A stretch of DNA of 64,000 bases, from NCBI GenBank assembly GCA_949316235.1, contig OX438748.1, forward strand, positions 34,528,836 through 34,592,835. The letters are read 5' to 3'. Of the stretch, positions 21,576 to 33,149 are shown in pieces. Within the stretch, counting starts at the first letter, position 1; each line of letters starts with the position of its first letter. The notes beneath the pieces were generated by a model, which searched no databases, had not been told where the DNA came from, and saw nothing but the letters and a program-made list of their open reading frames with translations. The DNA comes from Oegoconia quadripuncta (taxonomy: Eukaryota; Arthropoda; Insecta; Lepidoptera; Autostichidae). The position numbers were made by a program, and so were the translations under genes.

Positions 21576-21650
21576 ACATGGGCATCTGTAATATTGGAAA
21601 TATGTAGACATGGGAATCTGTAGAAATGGGAATCTGTAGAAATATAATAA
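21560..21650 (-). repeat. minisatellite, about 18-bp unit
   Basis: Tandem degenerate units of the form GACATGGGAATCTGTAGAAA. The same unit recurs at 22.16-22.32 kb. Confidence 0.75.
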
Positions 21651-21854
21651 ATATTTCTTGAAAGTTGATATTTTTAATGTTAAATTCACTAAATTTAAGA
21701 ATTCAGTAGTTGAGGTTGTAAAGAGGTTGGACCTTGCGCGTCCAAATGCATGAGTTTTCGTTTCGTTTTAAAATTGTTTCCATTCAAAGGTATTTGTTTA
21801 TTACACTCCATTCACATTCTACACTCTCTCACTCACACATACAAACTCAAACTC

Positions 21855-22010
21855 AAACTCAAAGCATTTTATTTCAACGTAAGATACGTGATATCATTTG
21901 TTGAATGTCAATTTAAATCTATTGGAAATAAAAATAGGGCTAAGCATTTTTCGGTCAGTCAGCATGTCCAAGCTACCACCGCTTCGGAAAGGATGTAAAG
22001 CAATGCCTTA
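21855..22010 (-). mobile_element. LINE-type 3' fragment
   Basis: AAAGCATTTTATTTCAACGT and GTCAGCATGTCCAAGCTACC match, in reverse, the segment at 36.15-36.28 kb. Confidence 0.55.
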
Positions 22011-22162
22011 GTTTTTAGCTTATTTACTATCAAAGTTAGCTGAGTACCAGTTAATATTCCAATTGCAAATTAGAAATCTCTATAAATTTGGCTTTAGAAA
22101 TTTTAAGAAATATTTTTAAATGTAATTACATGCTGTGTGATTTGAAATAAATTAAAAAAAAA

Positions 22163-22318
22163 AATAGGAATCTGTAGAAATAGGATACTGTAGGAATGGG
22201 AATCTGTAGAGATGGGTATCTGTACACACGGACATCTGTAGTATTGACAATCTGTAGACAAGGTTCCTGTATTATTGGAAATCTGTAAAATTGGGAATCT
22301 GTAGACGTGGGACAAAAC
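22163..22318 (-). repeat. minisatellite, about 18-bp unit, second array
   Basis: At least eight diverged copies of GGAATCTGTAGAAATGG-like units (the CTGTA core is conserved). In the reverse strand the frames read repeating TDSQFYRFPI peptides, an artefact of the repeat. Confidence 0.8.
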
Positions 22319-22389
22319 CGTGCCAACTCTACGATCGCCAAATTAGTGACAATATTCTGAATATATTTTTTTTAATACTTAGGTTAGTA

Positions 22390-22720
22390 TACAATGAAAG
22401 GAAGAAAAATGCATGTGGCAGAGATGAGAATGCTAAGATGGATATGTGGTGTGACTACAATGGATAAGATCAGGAAAGAAAAGTTGAGGAGTAATAGGTT
22501 AGCATGGTTTAGGCACATTATAAAAGGTACGTAACGAGACGAGTACTAAGTATGAATGTGGAGGGATACAGAGGTAGAGGAAGACCGAAGAAGGTGTGGG
22601 TAGATTGCGTGAGGAATGATATGTGTGTGAAAGGGGTGAGTACGGAGATGACGGCTGATAGAGGAGAGTGGCAGAGATAGACCTGTTGTGCCGACTCCAC
22701 CTAGAGAGGGATAATATAGA
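22390..22720 (+). mobile_element. RTE-like LINE: reverse transcriptase C-terminus
   Basis: Forward frames read VAEMRMLRWMCGVTTMDKIR, KEKLRSNRLAWFRHII, then after a frameshift NVEGYRGRGRPKKVWVDCVR and GVSTEMTADRGEWQR. MLRW-CGVT, RLxWFxH and GYRGRGRPKKxWxDCV are the standard closing blocks of RTE/BovB-type RT. A frameshift and stop near 22.53 kb make it dead. The fragment at 52.65 kb is an earlier part of the same kind of protein. Confidence 0.78.
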
Positions 22721-23147
22721 TGACTTAGGTAAGTATACCTACTTAATTTCGTAACAGAGTCGTCGAAAATGGTCACTAGTAGATAGTAAAACTCAGTTGT
22801 TTTAACTTCGATGAGTAAAAGTCAGTTTTTCCTAAAATGGTCAGTAAAGTCAGTATTTTAGCTACCTACGTTCTTTGCGCTACAGATTTTCTTTTAGGGA
22901 AACGAAGTTTTAACAGTTAAGAAAGGAGGGGTATACCTATATATTTTATTATTAGAAAAATTAATAGCATGTTTGTTTGCGTTTGTGTTTTAACTTATTC
23001 GATAACTTTACGATTTGATTTCTTGTTAATTATTAATAAATATGGAGGTGAGGGTTGTCTATGGGGATGGTGGAGGCCAAAATATAAAATGAAATATTTT
23101 TACTTATTTACTCTGTCTTGAACCCCTTTATAAATAATTAACACTTG

Positions 23148-23325
23148 CCCGCGACTTCGTTCGCGTGAGACATTTCATCAAAATCCGTCCAGCAAAAAAA
23201 ATTATCTATATGTTACTCCAGGTTAATCAGTCTACCAACCAAATTTCATCTAAATCCGGCCAGCCGTTTAGGCGTAAAGAGGTAACAAACATACAAACTT
23301 TCGCATTTATAATATTAGTTGGGAT
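23148..23325 (+). repeat. dispersed repeat with GCGACTTCGT end
   Basis: CCCGCGACTTCGTTCGCGTG... to ...TTCGCATTTATAATATTAGT. Confidence 0.65.
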
Positions 23326-23439
23326 TATATTCACGTTCAGAAATAGAAGTTAAGTCAATATTTTTGAGTCCTAGAGTCAGTAAAGTCAGTATTTTTGACT
23401 ATGCAATCAGTTTCGATCCCTGCATAGTTTTTTTTACTC

Positions 23440-23640
23440 TTATTTGTTTTGCGATGTACTTTTTATGCGCAAGAAAGAGGGTACTATTTTTCGAGTATGT
23501 GTATGTAAGTATGTATGTATGTCCGTTCCTTTGGAGCATCCAACACATGTACATTTTATGGTCAAAAATTCATCATGGCGTCCGCGAAATACAAAAAATG
23601 CTGTCGAGTTTTTTGGTGTTTAAATACTTAAATAGTTAAA
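23440..23640 (+). repeat. dispersed repeat E, deleted copy
   Basis: Matches the outer parts of the 50.40-50.92 kb copy in reverse (TTTTTCGAGTATGTGTATGT, CCGTTCCTTTGG, then CATGGCGTCCGCGAAATACA) with the middle missing. Confidence 0.55.
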
Positions 23641-24763
23641 AGGTTTTTATTATTAGATTATGAATGTTTTAATTGACAAACGACTCAATAACAACTTTAT
23701 AAAAAAATTTAAGAACAACTTACAGCTAATGACAAAGTAAACTTAACCAACTTAAAGATAATAGCGAATTAGATAAATACAAAATATGCTGTCCCGACTG
23801 CCCAAGGAAGGGGGTAATGTTTTTGCACATCTGACCTGTGAGAGCAATGTCACACCACGTCGCGACACCGACACTCTCCCTTCCGATTCGACTTGACCCA
23901 TATTGTGCGACCCCTGACATTCGTGCAACATGAAAGCACACGTGCTTATTAGTCACGGGATAAATTTTGAGACTGGCAACTTTCGCGCTGAAAGTTATAT
24001 TAAAAATTGACAATGCCAATAATTAGTTACCTGCGCTTATGTATTTTACTCTGCATCATTTTTCAATAAACATATTTTTTAATTCCAATTAATTTTTTAA
24101 ATTTTTGCAATAAATAAATTTAATTCCAATTAATTTTTTATATTTTTGCAAAAAATTTTGCACGCTTCTTAAAGCAGAGTATGTCCTGGAAAGTAATTTA
24201 TTAAGATCTTATTGTACCATATTCTTGCAAATAAACAATTTTTATTTTATTTTATTTACTTATTTATTTATTATTAAAAATTTTACCCCAGGGAAAATAC
24301 GGTAAAAGATTAGGTATGCTAGACATAATTCAGAACCGACTTATATAGTTGCTATCTTATAGAGGTATATTAGAGATGTAATTTTGAATAATTAAGCCTA
24401 AATCTAGATTTTTTAGTTAGCTTAGTCTAGATTTTTTTAGAAAACCCTATTTTTAATTTATGTCTTAATAACAATAAATACTAACTCATATTTAGTTAGG
24501 TAGTCTTTTGTTAAACATAGTTAACTTATGGATAAAAAACTAAGCATGTTATAGTTAGGCATGCATGTGTTTTAGCTGAAAATGTCGTCAAGCTGCATTG
24601 CTTAAGAAATAAAAATGAGATTTTATTTGTGAAAAGATTTATGTGATTATTTATCCGCAATCTATCTCTCCCTTTAAATATATATTTACTTCACAAGGAA
24701 ACTCGGTAGTAATTTAAAATCGACCTTAAACTTATATTTGGTATGAGTTACCTACACGTACTT

Positions 24764-24845
24764 ACACACACACACACACACACAAGTTAGTGGAAGCTGC
24801 CTCTTGACAGGTTCGTAGGGCTAACTCACACATACACACACAAGC
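24764..24845 (+). repeat. (CA)n microsatellite region
   Basis: Two CA runs separated by about 45 bp of unique sequence. Confidence 0.85.
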
Positions 24846-26094
24846 ACAATCACCAACGCATAGAAATCTAGTGCGTGCAAGTTTAACTAGAAAACTTAAA
24901 ATGAGTATTTTTCTTTTCTTGATGTTTAAATTTTTGTTTTTTTGTTAGAGTTTTATTTTTCTAAGCTCCGCCAATTATGTCCGGGGAACGAGCGAGTCAA
25001 CCCCAACACGAGTATTATATTTTACTTTCTGGGGATGCCTCAATACTGTTATATACTATTACAGGAGAAATAAAAGTATTTTTTTTATAGTTACCTATGC
25101 TCTTACATTACGGCAGAAACAATTATGTTATTAATATAGCTTTAGCTGTTATATTCACGCTCGCTTGCAAGAATATTTCTTAACTAGTGCATGTTGTAAA
25201 CACTAAGATTGCCGATAGCCATTAACTTAGAAGTACAAGAGCGATACAGAAAATACATTTTTTAACGGTATCCTTAGATAAATCCTCAGATATTTCCCTC
25301 CCACTGTCACGTCAACACCCATTGCTGAAAATCACGTTAAGCGAATATTAACGAGCGATCGCTCCCATTTCGAGCGGATGCATGAGAAAGTGTGCCGAAT
25401 CGAATTCTCTCTGGCGCGATTACCACGATAACAAACTCACTTTAAACTCGATTCAATAACACCATTCCTTTCTATTACACTAATATTTTATATCCCCATC
25501 TCTGTCGCTTACTAGCGATTTTATAAAAAGTTTTATAGTAGAGGCGTTAGGCAAAGGAGATTGGATCATGTGTAGTAGAAAATAGAGTGGTTTTTAGTAG
25601 TGAAAGGAAGCAAATTTGGGGGCCTACCTATTTTTATGAATCAATTTCGTGATCTAGATTATGCTAGTTTTAAGGTCGCTCAATAGTCAGTATGAAAATC
25701 AAAGTGACATGAGACCATAAAGGGTGACACGGTAAACATACTTACTGTTGAATAGTTTGGAATAATTTTAACCCTCCACACAAAAAGAGGGATGTTATGT
25801 GTTTGACGATGTTGTTCCTTTCCGCACATATAGAATAGAAGACAATAATAGAATAATTTTATTGGATACAAAAATAAACACACACAGTACAAAATATCGA
25901 TGATAGCTACTGTAGTTGGAAACTGTAGTGTAGCTATAAACGCCCATCTCCAAAGCGACAGCGTACCAACGAATATATTGTTATACTTAGCATTATATAA
26001 AATAAATATTGTAACAGAACCGAACTAATAAGTCATAACACCACCAAAATGAAACCAAGAAAGAATTACGAAAAATTTCTTAAGTATTAATATA

Positions 26095-26098
<4 letters not shown>
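24846..26098. other. no gene recognised
   Basis: No coding frame with family resemblance; no SINE or LINE end identified. Confidence 0.4.
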
Positions 26099-26135
<37 letters not shown>

Positions 26136-26158
26136 TCTCTCTCTCTGTGTGTGTGTCT

Positions 26159-26235
<77 letters not shown>

Positions 26236-26275
26236 CGTGTGCGTGTACGTGTGCTTGTGCGTGTGCGTGTGTATG
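26099..26275 (+). repeat. large (GT)n microsatellite
   Basis: About 175 bp of GT repeat with CT interruptions near the start and GTGCGTGC variants at the end. It opens all three forward frames (Cys-Val repeats), which are not genes. Confidence 0.95.
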
Positions 26276-26304
26276 TGGTATATCTAAGTAAAGCGTGGTG
26301 CGAT

Positions 26305-26545
26305 GATCGTTTTTTTAAGTTAAAGACTAAACGCTTTATTTTATAGGTACACAGGGCACACTTAAAATAGTCACTTTTTACAATTTTTAATCTACTGCTT
26401 GTGCAAAAACCAATTTTCTCCTGAGGAGAACAAGCAAGTAACTCGAGGGCTTACTCTTTTTAAAAACAGGTTCATCAGGTATCATCCAATTAGTATGATA
26501 TTTATAATATGCTTTCTTAATAAGTTTCTGTTATATAGAATCTTT
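26305..26545 (-). mobile_element. LINE-3 3' fragment
   Basis: CGCTTTATTTTATAGGTACA, AAAATAGTCACTTTTTACAA and GAGAACAAGCAAGTAACTCG match the LINE-3 UTR. The RT tail is decayed. Confidence 0.6.
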
Positions 26546-27442
26546 AAATTTATTGGAAATCGGTTAAGCTATTTCAAGGATATATCTTCTGAATAAGCTT
26601 AATAGCTTAACAGTTGGTTTGGTTTATTTGAACTATATTAATCTACTGTTATCTGTGTTGTTTTCTAAATTTTAAATTTATTAGTTATAATTTAAATTCT
26701 TTGTTTATATGCACAATATACTTGACCTCATATTTTGATATAATTAAAAATGTAAACAAGTAAAGACATATATGTGGATAAATTCGCGGTCGGAAATCTT
26801 GTTAATAGATAATAAATGTCCATCTCAAAGTTGCCATAGTGAGTCAGAAATCTGAATTCTTTATTTCATTTGGGGCAACAACACACGCAAGACAAATTGC
26901 TCCCCCGCTGTGACAGGCTCGTTCGTTTCATTGTTTATCTTGTCGGTCGTTTTTATACTGAAATCTGAATAATATTTAAACATCTGTTAAACTTAGTGTT
27001 ATAATAAAACTCACGTACGTAATTACGAATTAGGCTTGTTTCTACTTTCCTCATTGTAGAAAACGAAAGCAATAGTTTTTTCACATTGAATAAACTGTAA
27101 TACATGTACTGCATTGTCAAAGGTGCTATTCAATTGTTTTTCAAATTCAAAATTCAAATTGTTTATTTTGCCATTCTGCCTTTTGAGCATGCAAAATTTA
27201 ACGAATATTGTTATTATAATTACCTATTATTAATTAATTATATAATTTTAAATAACCCAACTTGCAAGAAATGTTCAAAAATTGTCAACATTACAAAATT
27301 AATGTCAAATCTTCACATTTAAAGAGTAAATTAGACAGTTTACATATCGACTTTTTAAGTGGCCATCACTCTAGCTGTGACTCTAGTGTTGAGAAGTAAA
27401 GAGTTTACATATGGTACATATGACTATCACTACCAGTATAAT
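26546..27442. other. no gene recognised
   Basis: AT-rich; nothing matched. Confidence 0.35.
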
Positions 27443-27758
27443 GGCTTTTTGGCGGGATCTCGGCGAGTGAAGTTGCATCTTTCTTTATAATTCTTATAAT
27501 TTGTGCATTCTAACTTTTGAAGCTTAATAATGGCAAAATATTGTGCAGCAAACGTTAGTGTTGGTATACAAGTGAAAGGAAGTGTAAATCAAAGTGCGTA
27601 ACGGAGCTTTCGGGTTCCCACAAGAAGCCGCCAAAATCTTTTGTAAAGCATTCTGCAACTTTACTGAAGAATGACTTGACCGTGACTAGACTCTGTATAC
27701 GACGAATTATAAGAATTATAAAGAAAATGCTACTTCGCCGAGTTCCCGCCAAAAAGCC
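27443..27758 (+). mobile_element. retroposon R, foldback derivative
   Basis: It begins GGCTTTTTGGCGGGATCTCG, follows the 46.27-kb copy for about 255 bp to CTGTATACGACGAATT, then switches to the reverse complement of its own first ~50 bp (TAAGAATTATAAAG...TTCCCGCCAAAAAGCC). The element therefore has self-complementary ends but lacks its normal 3' end and poly(A). Confidence 0.7.
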
Positions 27759-27869
27759 CTTTCCATAAACAAGCAAATAAAACACGCATTTATTATTATT
27801 ATTAAATAGACCCTACATCAAACGAAGTCGCAGGCAAATAGCAATAAAGCAAAGACTCAACTTTCCTAA

Positions 27870-28050
27870 TTCCTCGAACGCGTGAAAAACCACGGAACCG
27901 TTTTAGCGTACATTATGCGAAACATGTGGCGTTTTAAATACATCAACGTGACTTCATAGTTCTTTGTAAGAAACCCACGCCTATTTCCGTTGGTTTCCGA
28001 GAACGTGTGGTAATCCCGCGGCGGCACGTCGTCTGCCGTGGTCTCGAGGA
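27870..28050 (-). CDS. possible host exon or coding remnant, unidentified
   Basis: GC-richer than its surroundings. The reverse frame reads TTADDVPPRDYHTFSETNGN then RRGFLTKNYEVTLMYLKRH and ends PWFFTRSRN before a stop. A pyrimidine-rich acceptor-like TGTCTCCTGTTCCTCGAG precedes it. No family recognised and no partner exon found. Confidence 0.25.
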
Positions 28051-28189
28051 ACAGGAGACAGGATGGGAACATGTGCACATGACGATAATAAAATGTTGTG
28101 AATAAAATTATTGCCTCTAAACGAGTATTTATCCGCGGCTTCACTCTAGTTGAACCCGTCCATACTTATTCATCATCATCCTCGACGAC

Positions 28190-28285
28190 GACCTGTTTGG
28201 TGTTGTGGTTAAAAATTCTGACTGCTATATACCAATAGGTCGCTGGTTCGAATCCCGCTAGGGGCATATGTTTGTATGATGAAAA
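28190..28285 (+). mobile_element. SINE-C head
   Basis: GACCTGTTTGGTGTTGTGGT (box A) and GGTTCGAATCCCGCTAGG (box B). The body is replaced by the GCGACTTCGT repeat family. Confidence 0.75.
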
Positions 28286-28600
28286 TTCGTCTAGCCGTTT
28301 AGGCGTGGAGAAGTAACAAACATGCATACATACACAGCACAAAGTTTCGCATTTATAATTTTAATGGCTTTCGTAATTTCGGCTTAATGTGTGGAATAAC
28401 ATTATCGTGGAAATATGTTTATCCCACGGGAACTACTCACTTCATCGGGATAAAAAATACCCTATGTCTTAATCCAGGTTACATTCTACCTATATGTCAA
28501 ATTTCATCAAAATCCGTTCATCCCTTTCGCCGTGATGGAGCAACAAACAAACATCCAAATTTTCGCATTTATAATATTAGTTAGATTAGTTGGGATTATA
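28286..28600 (+). repeat. dispersed repeat with GCGACTTCGT end, two partial copies
   Basis: TCTAGCCGTTTAGGCGTGGA...TTTCGCATTTATAATTTTAA, then a second unit AATCCAGGTTACATTCTACC...TTTATAATATTAGTTAGATT. Confidence 0.6.
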
Positions 28601-28689
28601 GTTGGGATACCTACATATAAGAAAGTATAATAGTTTCTGTATAAAATGCTGTATGGAACTGTATAAAATGACGATGTAGCTGTTTATTG

Positions 28690-28900
28690 AAAATAAATTT
28701 ATTATTATTATTATTATTATTATATATTCTTTATTGCACCAAAAAATTACAATAACAGAGTACAAACAATAGGTCACGTACAAAGGTGGACTTATCTCTT
28801 TAAGAGATCTCTTCCAGCCAACCTGAGCATTGAAATAGGAAACTTAGTAAATTTGGGGTTTAGCAGTAAAATTGTGTGCAAAAGAAAAAATCCTATAACG
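28690..28900 (-). mobile_element. LINE-type 3' tail
   Basis: (TTA)n, ATTCTTTATTGCACCAAAAA and GGACTTATCTCTTTAAGAGA, the same 3' end type as at 620 and 42.2 kb. Confidence 0.55.
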
Positions 28901-29252
28901 AATAATAAAACAAATAAAAAAAGAAAAGATAACTGAATAATAAACTTACACTAATGTATTACATATACCTACTGCGAAATATATACATAACATAATTTAA
29001 ATATATATATATATATATATACTATAAACCTACATACACATACTAATATAACGAAAGATATTATTCAATCAATCAATCAATCAAATACGCTTTATTGTTT
29101 AAATAAGGAAGGTTGTTATTATTATAGAATAAAATTACCTAATGGAGAAGTGGGAATTTATTTATTGTCATAATTTATACACATGAGAAATTTATCTAAT
29201 ATAGGTAATATGAACGGTAAAAAAGGAAAGAGTTAAATTTTTTATACTGTTT

Positions 29253-29920
29253 GGTGTAGTGGTTCGAATCCCGCTAGGGGCATATATTCGTATGATGAAT
29301 ACGGACATGTGTACCCGAGTTATGGATGTTTACATTTATAATAAGTATTTATTTACAAAAAAAATGTATTTATTTAGTATATCAACCATCTGAAGGGCAA
29401 TTCTCGTAATATCTCGTATTACAATTACAGTCAAAATTCAGTTCAGATCCAGTCTCGATCTCCTAAATGTCAAATACGACATTAAATATAAAGATTCGTA
29501 ATGTAATTATATCGAAATGTGATCGAAACTTGAACAAAGCTCTCACTATTAATTGTTCAGTATTGCCCAGCTGAAGTGATATAAGTAGTTTTTTGACAAA
29601 TGTGAAAGAGAATAAATAGAAGGAAGCAAGCGCATATTTGACGAACTGTCAATTTTTTTAATCTCGAACTTGATGTTAAAAGCTTTGTTCAACTTTAGAT
29701 CACATTTCGATATAATCACATTTGTATTGTAGTACGAGAATGACGTATTTGACATTTGGAGACCGAGACTAGATCCGAACTGAATTTTGACTGTAATTGT
29801 AATAAGAGATATTACGAGAATTGCCCTTCAGGTATCAACACAAGCCTATAGTTGCTTACTGTGGAACTAGATGGCGCTATGTGTATGTCAAGGATATTTA
29901 TTATTATTATATCGCATTAT
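29253..29920 (+). mobile_element. SINE-C split by MITE G
   Basis: The left part (GGTTCGAATCCCGCTAGGGG to ATATCAACCATCTG) and right part (GGTATCAACACAAGCC...TAGATGGCGCTATGTGTATG) are contiguous in other SINE-C copies; MITE G lies exactly between them. Confidence 0.8.
29391..29831. mobile_element. MITE family G, copy 2
   Basis: TIRs CTGAAGGGCAATTCTCGTAA and ...CGAGAATTGCCCTTCAG. The interior is inverted relative to copy 1 at 21.1 kb. Against the unoccupied SINE sequence CCATCTGGTATC, no clear target duplication is seen. Confidence 0.8.
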
Positions 29921-29939
29921 TTTTGTTTTCGAGCCATAT

Positions 29940-30128
29940 CTGTGTAATGTTTAGCGCGATACGAATTATGGTTTAGCTTTGGTATTATCGTTGAAACTTA
30001 GCGCGATCGGCCCCCTACATCCAGCGATTTCCCGCGACCTTCGTCGTCTGTCCACCTCGTGAGTGGACGTGTACACTTGCCGGTGTGTGGTCTCCACTCG
30101 AGAACTTTATCGGCCATCATTTCTTCAG
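29940..30128 (+). repeat. dispersed repeat H
   Basis: TTTAGCGCGATACGAATTAT...AACTTAGCGCGATCGGCCCC...TTATCGGCCATCATTTCTTC matches 41.62-41.82 kb. It lies next to SINE-C in both places. Confidence 0.7.
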
Positions 30129-30137
30129 ATGTTTTCA

Positions 30138-30275
30138 TTTATAATAAGTATTTATTTACAAAAAAATGTATTTATTTAGTATATCAACCATCTGGTATCA
30201 ACACAAGCCTATAGTTGCTTACTGTGGAACTAGATGGCGCTGTGATAGGTCTAGGGATATTTATTTATTTACTTT
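30138..30275 (+). mobile_element. SINE-C 3' half
   Basis: TTTATAATAAGTATTTATTT...CAACCATCTGGTATCAACAC...CTAGATGGCGCTGTG. Confidence 0.75.
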
Positions 30276-30389
30276 TACTAATACATCGAAATTACTAAAA
30301 TTACTGCTCATTCACAAAGCTGCCGAACAACAAGATCGAGCTAGAAATTCAAATAGCTCTTTTTAAATAAGGTCTTAAGAAGAAGAAGA

Positions 30390-30925
30390 AAGAAGAAAAT
30401 ACTTTTATTTAGCCGTACTATAGCACAACACAGAGTAAAACTAAAACATGATTACAAAAACGGTGCAAAATGCTACAGCCGACTAAAATAAGGGTACGAC
30501 TCAGCATAGTGTCTGCCCACTTGGACGGACGCTGATTTTCAGTCGCTCCCTTACGTCGTCGTCGTCCTAAGATCTTTCGCGCACAATTATTTATTACGAT
30601 ATTTTCACAATAGCTATGACTGAGTGCATCCATATTTGCATATGTACGTGTGCATGTATTTGCAAATGTGTGTGCATCAAACATAAATAAATAATGGCTT
30701 GTATGTACCTACTGTATTTCATCTTCCGCAATCATAGCAACTTTTGCATATCTTGAAGTATTAATTTAAATTTAGCTTTAAAAGTGAATTTAGAACGTGG
30801 AAACCTTAAAGGTGGGGGCAGATTGTTCCAACATTTAGTTGCTTGATAGCGGAAGCTACCTTCAAATGCTCTCGTTTTATGAAATGGTGTTACTAGAATA
30901 GGCGTATTAATTCTCTTGGTCTTGG
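30390..30925 (-). mobile_element. LINE-4 3' end: RT C-terminus and 3' UTR
   Basis: The reverse frame at the right end reads HKTRAFEGSFRYQATKCWNN then LPPPLRFPR, close to the remnant at 144-620. About 330 bp of UTR follows, ending TTATTTAGCCGTACTATAGC. Confidence 0.6.
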
Positions 30926-32279
30926 GTTACAACGTGTAATTTGGCAAGATAACGAAAAATATATATTACATTTATTTCAACATAAGACAGATGATATAAT
31001 TTATGCACAGAAAGAAAGAGCCACCGGACTATTCATGATCAATGCTGCTTTCCGTTTCTTAAAAACACAACTTCGCATGAATTCATGATTTTCACATATA
31101 ACTGAAGTAAAACACTTATGAGTAATGCACTATTTTGCCTCCGATATAGAGTTATGCATCAAAACCCGAAATATACCAATGAAAATTTAACAAATTTCGT
31201 CGAAATAATAATCTGTGGAATAATTTCATGTCCAAGGAGGGTTGTGTCGAATTGGTGGTAGATGTGTGTTGTCGGAGTATTGCTCTGTCGGACTAATGCC
31301 TGTCGTATATATGTACAGTCGAAACGATAACCTGTCGAACTATATTTTAAGGGTGTACTGAACGTTCGCGCTTTTGTGTGTCGCGAAATTAAGTTTCGTG
31401 CAAATGAAGCATCGCCCAATTAAACTTTCGAGCAATGGTACTTTCGCAATATCGTCTTCGCGCTGTTGTCATTCGAACTATCGTCTTTCGCCATTGCGTA
31501 GTACACCTATATTTTAAAGTAAGTTTAAAGTATTTCGAAGTAAGCAACATGCCGAAATAACGAACTGTCGAAATTGAGTGCTACATTGAGAGTGCTTCAC
31601 AAATATGTGGTTACAGTCTGTATAAGAATTTATATATAAAAAGAAAACATACAAAAAAAAATATTGTTCGCGAAAGTCGCTTTCAGTTTTAATCGCGACA
31701 TTGACATTTTAATCTTGCGGAGTAATCTGACAGCTAACATGAGTTTTAACTGGATTTTAACGTTTATTTTCATGCGGTTAATTCGGATCCGTGATAACAT
31801 TTAACTATCATCTGCTGATCATAAGTATTGCGAAACCATTATTTTTTTGGTTTTCACACCCGACGCAAAGCGACGGGTGTTGTGAGTTTGTCGGCGTTGT
31901 GTGTGTGATGTGTCCAGTCACTGTTCGGATGTGCTTATGTCAAATCAAATCAATAAGTGTAGCGATACACCTACGGGGTAACCAAAAAAAAAACTGTTTA
32001 AACTTACCGTCAGTGTCCACTGAAAACCAGCGTTGTAGTCTAATTTCTAGACTGCAACTTATGCTGAGAAGGAGATCTTCTTTGATACCACTTTGCGACA
32101 CCGAAAATTAATTTTTAAGGACTTTAGTCTATAAGTGATAAGTGATTGATTAGGTATTTTTATTGTATTTTGTAAACTGCATTATGAGATAGGAGTACCT
32201 GTCCTATTATATGAAACTGTTTTGTGTACATTATCTCACTCGGTCCCAATTTCACTGTGTATACTGTCACATTTCATGT
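30926..32279. repeat. unclassified; includes a CGAAA/TTTCG-rich quasi-tandem stretch (31.18-31.59 kb)
   Basis: Between 31.18 and 31.59 kb short phrases such as TTTCGCAATATCGTCTTCGC, TTCGAACTATCGTCTTTCGC and CCGAAATAACGAACTGTCGA recur every 15-20 bp on both strands. The rest shows no gene. A GACGCAAAGCGACGGGTG inverted pair lies near 31.87 kb. Confidence 0.5.
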
Positions 32280-32345
32280 AATAAATAATAATATGTGTGT
32301 CGCTAAATGGGTCAAATAAACGATTCTTATTCTTATATTCTTATT
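32280..32345 (+). mobile_element. retroposon 3' tail (TTCTTA)n
   Basis: GTGTCGCTAAATGGGTCAAA then TAAACGATTCTTATTCTTA; the same end occurs at 34.34-34.39 kb. Confidence 0.6.
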
Positions 32346-32404
32346 CGTCCCTCATTCTTTCTTCCTGATTCGATATCCAACTGTGATCTGTGATTCACAA
32401 TTCA

Positions 32405-32565
32405 CAATTAAGAATGAAATATATAAACCTTTATGTAAAATCAAAGCCTGTTTGTAATAGAGCAAACCGTCGAGTATCTTGCTTGTTCTTCTCAGGGGAA
32501 AATTGCATTTTGAACAAGCAGTAGCTTAAAAAAGTGTAAAATTGACTATTTTAAGTGTATTCTTT
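32405..32565 (+). mobile_element. LINE-3 3' UTR
   Basis: AACCTTTATGTAAAATCAAA and TTTGAACAAGCAGTAGCTTA, interrupted by the SINE-A that follows; the LINE-3 end resumes after it (CTGTGTGCCTACATATTTTT). Confidence 0.65.
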
Positions 32566-32568
32566 GGC

Positions 32569-32803
32569 TGGTGGTAGGGCATTTTAAATGTCCGCCTGGC
32601 TGGCTACCACCATCTTATCTAAATCTGCCGCCAAGCAGCAATGTTAATAGCATTGTTTTGTTCCGGTTGTCAGAGATAAAGTAGCCAGTCCCCCAAATGT
32701 GTTGGGGTTTCCGGGTCAGTACGCTTCCACCTTCGACTTCATCTTCACTTAACATCAGGTGAGATTTAGGTCATTTACGAACCCGTTGTGTATAAAAAAA
32801 AAC
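32569..32803 (+). mobile_element. SINE-A, 5'-truncated
   Basis: Starts at GGTGGTAGGGCATTTTAAAT and ends in GTTGTGTATAAAAAAAAA. It lies inside a LINE-3 3' end. Confidence 0.8.
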
Positions 32804-33149
32804 TCTGTGTGCCTACATATTTTTGACTTTGACTTTTGAATTATTTAAACAAATTAATTTATAAATCCAATTAGGGAACAGGGCAGTTGTTCGAGCTTCG
32901 TGCCCTGTCCACTGCCACTTAAAGTTACTGATTCGCTGAACTAAGTCGGTGATATTTGTCCTACTGATTTCTTTCTTCCTGACTCGATCTCCAACTGTAT
33001 CTGTAATTATTTAATCGAATGAATTTAAAAATCCAATGAGTATATTATCATTTTTCCATAGCGTTTACAGGGACCTCCAAAGAAGATATCATTATACCTT
33101 ATCTTCAATTAACATATATCAAATTTATATAAACAATCAAGAATGACAT

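Noticed and set aside
23726..24019. 97-codon minus-strand frame
   Set aside because: No recognisable motif; its left part matches scraps shared with repeat E, and I could not support a gene.
26099..26346. Three overlapping plus-strand frames of Cys-Val repeats
   Set aside because: They are translations of a (GT)n microsatellite, not proteins.
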